From NCBI GenBank assembly GCA_018334735.1, contig JAGXLK010000099.1:1-7371 (forward strand): a stretch of 7,371 bases of DNA. Direction: 5' to 3'. The notes beneath the pieces were generated by a model. That model made no database searches. It was not told the DNA's origin and saw nothing but the letters and a program-made list of their open reading frames with translations. Position 1 is the first letter of the stretch. Each line of letters begins with the position of its first letter. Below are positions 1 to 5,679 of the stretch, in pieces. Source of the stretch: Planctomycetota bacterium. Its GTDB lineage: Bacteria > Planctomycetota > Brocadiia > SM23-32. The position numbers and the translations under genes are program-made.

Positions 1-366
1 GATGAATTCAACATCCTCGAGGTTATCGGCACGTTTGTGGGGACGGGGCTGATAATGATGCTTTTGATTCGCTATATGGGATCCTTGCCATTTTTGAATC
101 GGCTTATTCGCACTGAAACCATGGCTTCGGCCAGTATCACAGGGTCGCCGACTCCGGCCGAACAACAGGCTGAGCAGAGCGAGATGATTGGCCGCGAAGG
201 AGTGTCGATTACCCCGCTGCGGCCGGCGGGGAAAGCGGAAATCGGTACCGAACAACTCGATGTGGTAGCACAGGGCGAGATGATCGAAAAAGGCACGCCT
301 GTTAAAGTCATTGCCGTGCGGGGACGCCGTATCGTGGTAACGACTACCCGCACCGGTGAAAAATAA
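1..366 (+). CDS. nfeD: NfeD-family membrane protein, C-terminal part (5' end outside window)
   Basis: The frame is open from the first base of the window and ends at the TAA at 364-366, giving 121 visible residues. The internal GTG at 37 is not a believable start, because the frame continues upstream of it and codes for the same membrane helix. Visible residues 5-28 form a hydrophobic helix. A flexible Ala/Gln/Glu-rich linker follows (about 41-62). Residues 64-115 form the NfeD C-terminal OB-fold-like domain, with the signature TPLRPAGKA, the conserved G-E-x-I-x-K-G-T-P-V-K-V segment and V-R-G-R-R-I-V-V. In the family this soluble domain is anchored to the membrane and works with SPFH/flotillin proteins. 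The missing N-terminus could be a ClpP-like serine protease domain (long NfeD form) or only further helices; this cannot be seen. A second NfeD gene starts 27 nt downstream, so the two are probably one operon. The family call is firm and the subtype is open. Confidence 0.85.
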   Translation, partial: DEFNILEVIGTFVGTGLIMMLLIRYMGSLPFLNRLIRTETMASASITGSPTPAEQQAEQSEMIGREGVSITPLRPAGKAEIGTEQLDVVAQGEMIEKGTPVKVIAVRGRRIVVTTTRTGEK

Positions 367-393
367 AACTGAATTTGCACGTGAGAGAGAAAC

Positions 394-861
394 ATGGGCG
401 AACTTGACTGGATACTCCTTATTTATGCTGCCGGAATCGTGGCAATAGTGATCGAGTTGTTTGTTCCGGGAGCAATAATGGGGATTATTGGGTTCCTATG
501 CGTCTGTGCCAGTATTATCGTTGCCTACGTGACCGGCCATGTTACAACCGCCAGTGTCCTGATTGTTGTTACAGTTATTCTGATACCCGTATTTTTCGTT
601 CTGTGGGCAAAACTCGTGGGGAGACTCTTTGCCGTTGAAGACAGTGAGAAAGATTTCCGGTCGACGATGAAGGACTACGAGGAATTGAAGGGAAAAGAAG
701 GGCAAACTGTCAGCCCGCTGCGACCGAGTGGAACCGCTATCATCGAGGGGGAACGGTACGCCGTGGTGACGCGGGGGGAAATGCTGGACAAAGGAACGCC
801 TATCAAGGTAATTGACGTCCGGGGCAGCCGGCTCGTTGTGGCAGACAATACTCGCAAGTGA
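394..861 (+). CDS. nfeD: Short NfeD-family protein, probable partner of flotillin FloA
   Basis: A 155-residue protein starting at ATG 394 behind a purine-rich GAGAGAG stretch (about 380-386). Three hydrophobic helices can be seen at about 6-24, 28-48 and 53-75. The first two carry the NfeD hallmark E-L-F-V-P-G followed by G-I-I-G (residues 21-33). A polar connector spans about 80-97, and the OB-fold-like NfeD C-terminal domain spans about 98-150 (SPLRPSGTA, RGEMLDKGTPIKVIDVRG). Its C-domain resembles that of the truncated upstream gene closely, so the two are paralogues in tandem. Family knowledge: NfeD proteins are membrane proteins whose soluble domain faces a partner SPFH/flotillin protein, and their genes usually sit beside it. 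Here a FloA gene lies about 3.7 kb downstream on the same strand, and no flotillin is immediately adjacent. The length and helix count fit the short NfeD form without a protease domain. Confidence 0.88.
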   Translation: MGELDWILLIYAAGIVAIVIELFVPGAIMGIIGFLCVCASIIVAYVTGHVTTASVLIVVTVILIPVFFVLWAKLVGRLFAVEDSEKDFRSTMKDYEELKGKEGQTVSPLRPSGTAIIEGERYAVVTRGEMLDKGTPIKVIDVRGSRLVVADNTRK

Positions 862-940
862 AAACGGGAGTTTCACCCTTCCATTTGTTCACCCGCGTTT
901 TTCGGGATCTTTCCTGTACATTCATAAGGAACGGAAAATC

Positions 941-2386
941 ATGCGCATCAAGAAAATAGGAAATCGACGGGAACTCATGGTTGATCGTTATTTGATTGAT
1001 ACTTTCGATGGAGAGGCGGCTCTGAAACTCCATAACCCCGTCCGGCGGGAGATAGTTTTGGTGACAGATCTTCCCTGGGAAGGCAATATGTGCGGTTTCA
1101 TCACAGTTTTCGAGGACGATGGCCGCTTTCGGATGTATTACAAGGGCTGGGAAAGCCAGATTGAAGACGGTGCCGTGATTCATCAACACGGTCTGAACAC
1201 GTGTTACGCCGAGAGTTCCGACGGTATTCATTGGGAAAAGCCCGAGTTGGGAGTTGTGGAATTCGATGGTAACAAGAACAACAACATCGTCTGGCAGTCC
1301 GGATACAAGGAGACGCTGATACCATTTCGGGACGATAACCCCGATGCCGAATCCGGGGTCTGTTACAAAGCTTTCGGACGGCGCAACGTGGCTCCAGGCC
1401 GCCGTCAGCTGTTCGCATTTGGTTCACCGGACGGGATCCACTGGGATCTACTGCAGGAGGAGCCCACCATAACCGAAGGTGTTACAGATGCTGCATTCGA
1501 TTCCCCAAACCTTGCTTTCTGGGACTCTGTGGGGGGAATATACAGAGCTTATTTCCGAGATTGGGATGACGGGAGACGGGACATCAAAACCGCTACTTCG
1601 GAGGACTTTTTGAATTGGTCGGATCCCGAATGGCTGCAATACCCCGGCGCACCGGCGGAACAGCTCTACACGAGTCAGGTTCAGCCTTATGGCCGCGCGC
1701 CCCATATTCTTGTGGGTTTTCCGACCCGATACGTTGAGCGTCCATGGTCGCGCTCTATCGAAGCGTTGCCCGAACTTGAGCACCGCCGCATGCGATCCAG
1801 CGCCACCGAGCGATTCGGGACAGCCCTCACCGACGGGTTGTTTATGAGCAGCCGGGATGGTGTTACTTTTCGGCGATGGGGCGAGGCTTTCATCCGTCCG
1901 GGATCCCAGCTTGAGGGAAACTGGGCTTATGGTGATAATTACCAGTCCAAAGGAATGCTTGAAACGGTTTCAAATTTGCCGGGAGCACCCTCGGAGTTAT
2001 CGTTCTATGCTCCGGAAGGTTATTGGCGGGGGGATAGCACATTGTTCCGTCGATATACCTTGAGGATGGACGGATTTGTTTCAGTGAATGCTCCATTGAG
2101 CGGAGGAGAAATTTTGACCCGGCCTCTGGAGGTGGACGGAGACCGGCTTGTGCTGAATTTCGCTACGTCTGCTGCGGGGAGTATTCAGGTCGAGTTGCAG
2201 AATCAGGAAAAAGATCCCATCGCGGGATTTTCTCTGGAAGAATGCGATCACGTTATTGGTGATGAACTCGACCGATGTGTCACCTGGAATGGGGACTCAT
2301 CGATCGGATCTGTGACCGATAATGCCGTGAGGATGCGTATTGTGCTGAGCGATGCTGATCTTTATGCGTTCGAATTTCAAAATTAA
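941..2386 (+). CDS. Cytosolic GH32/43/68-like five-bladed beta-propeller protein, substrate unknown
   Basis: I chose ATG 941 (481 aa) because AAGGA at 926-930 lies 10 nt upstream and the protein then begins with family-like sequence (RRELMVDRYLID). The longer frame back to 812 would overlap nfeD and adds 43 residues without a recognisable pattern. Propeller blades show as repeated S-x-D-G-x-x-W-type motifs at residues about 92-98, 162-168 and 304-308, plus a related T-S-E-D-F-L-N-W at 219-226. An N-terminal D-L-P-W-E and Y-Y-K-G-W segment lies at 43-70. From about 385 the chain becomes a beta-sandwich-like tail with G-S-I-Q-V-E-L, I-A-G-F-S-L-E-E-C, V-T-W-N-G and D-A-D-L-Y-A-F-E-F. This arrangement recalls proteins annotated as GH32-like or hypothetical in Planctomycetes, Verrucomicrobia and related bacteria. 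It would bind or cleave a glycoside, but no substrate can be read out and the catalytic acids cannot be assigned. No signal peptide or membrane helix is visible, so a cytoplasmic location is inferred. Its link to the neighbouring membrane genes is unclear. Confidence 0.75.
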   Translation: MRIKKIGNRRELMVDRYLIDTFDGEAALKLHNPVRREIVLVTDLPWEGNMCGFITVFEDDGRFRMYYKGWESQIEDGAVIHQHGLNTCYAESSDGIHWEKPELGVVEFDGNKNNNIVWQSGYKETLIPFRDDNPDAESGVCYKAFGRRNVAPGRRQLFAFGSPDGIHWDLLQEEPTITEGVTDAAFDSPNLAFWDSVGGIYRAYFRDWDDGRRDIKTATSEDFLNWSDPEWLQYPGAPAEQLYTSQVQPYGRAPHILVGFPTRYVERPWSRSIEALPELEHRRMRSSATERFGTALTDGLFMSSRDGVTFRRWGEAFIRPGSQLEGNWAYGDNYQSKGMLETVSNLPGAPSELSFYAPEGYWRGDSTLFRRYTLRMDGFVSVNAPLSGGEILTRPLEVDGDRLVLNFATSAAGSIQVELQNQEKDPIAGFSLEECDHVIGDELDRCVTWNGDSSIGSVTDNAVRMRIVLSDADLYAFEFQN

Positions 2387-2466
2387 TCCGACGGAGGGAT
2401 ATGACGGTTTTGAGAGATCGTGCGGGTGTTCACGCAAGGATTTCAGATTTTCAGTGCCGAAATGCC

Positions 2467-2493
2467 TTGTCAGGACGGTGGCAAATTTATATC
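2467..2493 (+). promoter_or_regulatory. Weak candidate promoter before the RCK gene
   Basis: TTGTCA at 2467-2472 matches the -35 consensus at five of six positions. TATATC at 2488-2493 follows after 15 nt and matches four of six -10 positions. The spacer is short, so this is only suggestive. It lies in the roughly 150-nt gap between the glycosidase-like gene and the RCK gene and could drive the channel pair separately from the upstream genes. Confidence 0.25.
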
Positions 2494-2533
2494 CTGCATT
2501 TGGAATTCGAGGCTGTTTTGCTGAAAACAGGGA

Positions 2534-3232
2534 GTGAAAGTGATTGCAGAGGGCAGGTTAGCAGAAAATCAACTCGTATTTGTGTGTGGTGGTCCGCGGA
2601 GTGTGGACCTCGCCCGGAAACTCCGTTCTCCGGTTCTTCCGGTCAAACCCCCGGTTACAATTCTTTCTGAGAGATCGATTGATCTGTCGGAAGATATGGA
2701 GGATGTGACCGTAATCCGGGGTGATGCTACTTCCGCCGATGTGCTCAAAGACGCTGGCATTGAGTCGGCCGGGACGGCCATTGTGCTCTCCGATCTTCAG
2801 GATACGGGCAATGCTGACGCTTTATCGTTGCTCGTCGCTCTGGCGATCGAGGATATCTGTCCTGAAATTTTCACGATTGTCGAGGTGACAAGCACCAATA
2901 ACATACCGCATTTTGATCGTACGGCCGTTAACGCAACAGTCTGCCGGGCAGAGTTGTCACAACTCTTGATGGCGCAAACGGCCATCAGCAATCATATCAG
3001 CGATATTTACCGGGAACTTTTTGATTTCCAGACCGAGGGGAATGAGATATATCGCGTCCCGGCGAGGAAGAAGTGGGATAGTTTCGGAGGCTGTTTCCGC
3101 ACTTTGATCAACGAACGTGTCATTCCGATCGGGTTGCGTCGAGACGGGAAGAATCTGATTAACCCCGGTGCTGATACTGTGTTGCAGCCGGATGACGAGC
3201 TTTGGGTTATAGCAGTTAAGAAACCGTTTTAA
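2534..3232 (+). CDS. Soluble RCK-domain (TrkA-N/TrkA-C) regulatory subunit of an ion channel
   Basis: About 230 residues with no membrane helix. The N-terminal half (about 13-140) is a Rossmann-type RCK_N domain. It has a first strand and loop Q-L-V-F-V-C-G-G-P-R-S in place of the classical G-x-G-x-x-G, an acidic residue after the second strand (I-L-S-E, residue 46), V-I-R-G-D-A-T at 60-66 and A-I-V-L-S-D at 82-87. The C-terminal half (about 160-230) is an RCK_C/TrkA-C fold ending N-P-G-A-D-T-V and D-D-E-L-W-V-I-A. The frame is closed by a TGA at 2522, so the start must be GTG 2534 or GTG 2540. The purine run AGGGAG (2529-2534) is 5 nt from GTG 2540, which makes 2540 a good alternative (230 aa). 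Family role: RCK units form gating rings on K+ channels or transporters and respond to nucleotides or ions. A pore protein with its own RCK unit is encoded 33 nt downstream, and both share G-N-E-I-Y, so this is probably its second gating-ring subunit. It could instead serve a Trk/Ktr transporter encoded elsewhere. Confidence 0.83.
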   Translation: MKVIAEGRLAENQLVFVCGGPRSVDLARKLRSPVLPVKPPVTILSERSIDLSEDMEDVTVIRGDATSADVLKDAGIESAGTAIVLSDLQDTGNADALSLLVALAIEDICPEIFTIVEVTSTNNIPHFDRTAVNATVCRAELSQLLMAQTAISNHISDIYRELFDFQTEGNEIYRVPARKKWDSFGGCFRTLINERVIPIGLRRDGKNLINPGADTVLQPDDELWVIAVKKPF

Positions 3233-3244
3233 CGGGACTTTTTT
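3224..3244 (+). terminator. Small hairpin and T-run at the end of the RCK gene, possible attenuator
   Basis: CCGTT (3224-3228) and AACGG (3231-3235) are inverted around two bases, leaving a realistic stem of about 4 bp. A run of six T follows at 3239-3244. The stem contains the TAA stop of the RCK gene. It is too short for a strong terminator and lies only about 20 nt before the channel start, so partial attenuation between the two genes is the most it supports. Confidence 0.25.
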
Positions 3245-3265
3245 GGTTTTAAGGTACGTCCAAGC

Positions 3266-4360
3266 ATGCAAAAGACGTTGCCGCTTAAAACCTGGCTGGT
3301 GAACTTTGCAATCCAGCACAAGTATATCAGCATGCTGGTGGGGTTTTTCTTCTCATGGATGGCAGCGGCTCTGGCGCTTTTTATCGTCGAAAGCGGAGCG
3401 GCCGAAAGCGATACCTACCGTTCTTTCGGCCGGTCGGCATGGGCCATCATCGTATATCTCACAAGTGGTTTGGACGAGGCGGCTCCCGCAAGCGCTCCGG
3501 GGAAGGCGATATCAGTTGTGGTTTTGCTACTTGGTATCGTGCTTGTCGGGGGGATTACGGCCTGTATCACAACAGATCTCGTAAAAGTCGTTCTGCGCGG
3601 AACACAGGTGCCGGAGAAACCGCGGCGTTTGACGCTCGAAGAACATATTGTGGTGTTTGGAAACAATGAAACCACGGATCGTATTATTCGTGAGCTCCAC
3701 CATCCGATCCTCGGTGGAGCGGTGCCGATTGTGATTGTCACGAAACAAACTGATCCCATCCCGATCAGTTCACCGGAAGCGTACCGAAATGTTTTCTGCG
3801 TCCGGGGCAATTTCAGCGATAGCGAGGTGCTGAGAGGGGCCGATATTGGCCGGGCACGAACGGCGATAATTCTTGCTTCTGAGGAGGGGGATCAGGAAGC
3901 GATTTTGACATCGCTTGCCGTCAGCAGTACATCTCCTGAAACTTACACCATCGTCGAACTGCAGGATCCTGGGAATCAGCGGCATCTCGAGCGCACTCAC
4001 GCCGACGAAATAATGTTCCTTGATTCCACATCTTTGATCGCTCAATGCGCGTTCACGCATCATGCTTCGACGGTTTTTGAGGAGCTTTTGCGGGTACAGA
4101 AAGAGGGCAATGAGATATATATTGTGGATGTGCCGAAAAAGATAATCGGGATGAATTTCGCGGATGCTGCGGAACATCTGATGAAAGAAGATGCGATTCT
4201 TATTGGAATCGTTAATGACCGAGCGGCGGGGAGGGAGGCGGGCGAACCGGCGGGCAAAAGATGTCCGGACATCTCGCTTAATCCAGAGCCGGATACGATT
4301 ATTTCGGCTGGAGAGAGACTCGCTTTAATCGCGCGTTTGCGTCCCGACCTCGGGAGTTGA
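3266..4360 (+). CDS. Two-helix pore channel with fused RCK domain and atypical selectivity filter
   Basis: A 364-residue membrane protein starting at ATG 3266, with AAGG at 3251-3254. Outer helix about 22-42. Pore helix and loop about 57-74 (S-A-W-A-I-I-V-Y-L-T-S-G-L-D-E). Inner helix about 82-105 with gating-type glycines (G-I-V-L-V-G-G). Then an RCK_N domain from about 125 (H-I-V-V-F-G-N-N-E) to about 255, and an RCK_C domain from about 276 to 358 containing G-N-E-I-Y. The topology is that of MthK-like or CASTOR/POLLUX-like channels. Where K+ channels have T-V-G-Y-G, this protein reads T-S-G-L-D (residues 66-70), so potassium selectivity cannot be assumed; it may be a non-selective or other cation channel. 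The residue after the second Rossmann strand is Lys (I-V-T-K, 160) instead of the usual acid, which argues against classical NAD binding. RCK_C carries an extra polar Gly/Ala/Glu-rich stretch at about 318-335. The RCK gene just upstream very likely encodes its partner. Confidence 0.85.
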   Translation: MQKTLPLKTWLVNFAIQHKYISMLVGFFFSWMAAALALFIVESGAAESDTYRSFGRSAWAIIVYLTSGLDEAAPASAPGKAISVVVLLLGIVLVGGITACITTDLVKVVLRGTQVPEKPRRLTLEEHIVVFGNNETTDRIIRELHHPILGGAVPIVIVTKQTDPIPISSPEAYRNVFCVRGNFSDSEVLRGADIGRARTAIILASEEGDQEAILTSLAVSSTSPETYTIVELQDPGNQRHLERTHADEIMFLDSTSLIAQCAFTHHASTVFEELLRVQKEGNEIYIVDVPKKIIGMNFADAAEHLMKEDAILIGIVNDRAAGREAGEPAGKRCPDISLNPEPDTIISAGERLALIARLRPDLGS

Positions 4361-4415
4361 GCTTTAAATCCGAATGGTGAAGGTGGTTTCAGCGTGTAAA
4401 GACCTGCTATGAGAG

Positions 4416-4443
4416 TTGACAAGGCTGTTTGAATCTGAATAAT
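4416..4443 (+). promoter_or_regulatory. Sigma70-type promoter for floA
   Basis: TTGACA at 4416-4421 is a perfect -35 element. After a 16-nt spacer, AATAAT at 4438-4443 matches the -10 consensus at five of six positions. Transcription would begin near 4450, giving a leader of roughly 100 nt before the floA ATG at 4553. It lies in the only long gap between the channel and floA, which suggests that floA is transcribed separately from the upstream genes. Confidence 0.65.
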
Positions 4444-4455
4444 AAAGTGTCGAGC

Positions 4456-4484
4456 GGGGCGTTTTGGCGGAGTGCTGGGGCGTT
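4456..4484 (+). repeat. Direct repeat GGGGCGTT in the floA leader
   Basis: GGGGCGTT occurs at 4456-4463 and again at 4477-4484, 21 bp apart, which is about two helical turns. It starts just downstream of the predicted transcription start. The spacing is what a regulator bound on one DNA face would need, but two eight-base copies can also arise by chance. Confidence 0.3.
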
Positions 4485-4552
4485 ACCCGCCGGATGGAAC
4501 TGAAAATTAGGTTTCTTGTATTCCTCTGGTTTTGGGTCAAGGAGTCGTGCCA

Positions 4553-5590
4553 ATGAACCCGTCCATATTGCTGGCGGCAGAGGAGGGGAGCCCGGTCTTC
4601 GTGCTTCTCCTCATCGTCGGAATCATCCTTCTGCTGCTTTTGTTGATTTTCTTTTTCAGTTATGGGTTTCTGTATATCCGAGCGCTGCTGGCGGGAGCCC
4701 ATGTGGGAGTCTTCGAGATAATCTCCATGCGTCTGATGGGGGTCAGTCCCAGCACGATCGTCGACGCGCGAATCACAGCGATGAAAGCTGGACTCACGAT
4801 CGAGACGCGGCTGCTGGAGGCGCATTATCTGGCAGGCGGTGATGTTCCCAATGTCACTCGTGCCATGGTTGCCTCGAGCAAAGCGGGGATCCCGATGACA
4901 TTTGATATGGCCTGCGCCATTGACCTTGCCGGGCGTGACGTCCTGCAGGCTGTGGGGATGTATGTGAAACCGGCGGTTATCGATTGCCCGGATCCGAGCA
5001 AAGGACGCGAGACGGTCGCGGCCGTCGCAAAAGACGGGATCCAGGTTCGGGCAAAAGCGCGAGTTACCGTGCGAGCCAATGTTGAAAAACTGGTCGGTGG
5101 TGCCTGGATGGAAACGATCATTGCCCGTGTCGGCGAGGGTATCGTGACCACGATTGGTTCGGCAGAAACCTACAAGGCCGTGCTGGAAAACCCGGATCTT
5201 ATCTCCAAACGAGTGCTGGAGAAAGCTCTCGACGCGGAGACGGCTTTTGAAATTGTCTCAATCGATATCGCCGATGTGGATGTCGGTGAGAACATCGGAG
5301 CAAAACTTCAGGCCGACCAGGCCGAAGCCGACAAACGTGTCGCTCAAGCTCTGGCGGAGAGGCGCCGCGCGATGGCTGTCGCGCGTGAGCAGGAGATGCA
5401 GGCTCTGGTGAGTGAGAACCGCGCAAAAGTTGTTCTCGCCGAAGCCGAAATTCCCAAGGCTGTCGCTCAGGCGCTTCGCGAAGGCAACCTCGGCATTATG
5501 GATTACTATGCCATGAAGAATGTCCAGGCCGATACCGATATGAGAACGAGTATCGGCGGCCAGGCTGAAACCGGAGGCGAAGGCGAATAA
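4553..5590 (+). CDS. floA: Flotillin-like protein FloA
   Basis: 345 residues from ATG 4553, chosen because AAGGAG at 4539-4544 lies 8 nt upstream; in-frame TTG 4532 and GTG 4547 would start before or too close to that site. A strongly hydrophobic segment at about 15-40 anchors the protein in the membrane. The SPFH/PHB-type domain runs from about 45 to 250, with typical FloA stretches such as [11 protein letters not shown] (66-76) and [12 protein letters not shown] (162-173). An Ala/Glu-rich helical region of coiled-coil type occupies about 250-310. The end carries the FloA signature G-N-L-G-I-M-D-Y-Y and [13 protein letters not shown] (311-335). FloA proteins oligomerise into membrane microdomain scaffolds that influence fluidity, protein secretion and signalling complexes, usually with an NfeD partner. 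Two NfeD genes lie upstream, separated by the propeller and channel genes. It appears to have its own promoter. Length and motifs are normal for the family. Confidence 0.95.
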   Translation: MNPSILLAAEEGSPVFVLLLIVGIILLLLLLIFFFSYGFLYIRALLAGAHVGVFEIISMRLMGVSPSTIVDARITAMKAGLTIETRLLEAHYLAGGDVPNVTRAMVASSKAGIPMTFDMACAIDLAGRDVLQAVGMYVKPAVIDCPDPSKGRETVAAVAKDGIQVRAKARVTVRANVEKLVGGAWMETIIARVGEGIVTTIGSAETYKAVLENPDLISKRVLEKALDAETAFEIVSIDIADVDVGENIGAKLQADQAEADKRVAQALAERRRAMAVAREQEMQALVSENRAKVVLAEAEIPKAVAQALREGNLGIMDYYAMKNVQADTDMRTSIGGQAETGGEGE

Positions 5591-5605
5591 AACCATCTGG
5601 TCGAT

Positions 5606-5664
5606 GTGGTTGGGGCCATCCGGTTCGTCCACGGCCCCAACACGGTTCGTGTGGTCTCTTTTCT
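5606..5664 (+). terminator. GC-rich intergenic hairpin(s), possible terminator or attenuator after floA
   Basis: GTTGGGGCC (5609-5617) and GGCCCCAAC (5633-5641) are a perfect 9-bp inverted repeat around a 15-nt loop. Allowing one bulge, it extends to 5606-5643. A second stem, ACACG (5640-5644) with CGTGT (5648-5652), overlaps its right arm, so the two cannot form together. A pyrimidine-rich T stretch follows at 5655-5664. The T stretch is directly behind the second, weaker stem, not the strong one. It may end floA transcription partly or act as a switch before the HEAT gene 28 nt later. Confidence 0.45.
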
Positions 5665-5679
5665 CCCTGCGGAATTCAT

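Noticed and set aside
37..366. GTG 37 as the true start of the first gene
   Set aside because: The same frame is open to base 1 and codes for part of the same hydrophobic helix, so the gene begins outside the window.
864..917. Possible terminator between nfeD and the propeller gene
   Set aside because: CCCG and CGGG around a T-rich loop give only about 4 bp and no T-run follows, so it is not supported.
812..940. Longer start for the propeller gene inside nfeD
   Set aside because: It would overlap nfeD by about 50 nt, and the added 43 residues show no family-like sequence. ATG 941 has an AAGGA site and a family-like N-terminus.
2401..2670. 89-codon ORF with a good ribosome site
   Set aside because: Not called as a gene: more than half lies out of frame inside the RCK gene and its sequence is unlike any family I recognise. 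Kept only as a finding.
3415..3810. Minus-strand ORFs across the channel gene (also 3770-4177 and 4060-4422)
   Set aside because: They are shadows of the + strand channel frame, basic and Ser/Arg-rich, without start context or domains.
4532..4552. Upstream TTG/GTG starts for floA
   Set aside because: The AAGGAG site lies inside or too near these codons, while ATG 4553 has an 8-nt spacing.
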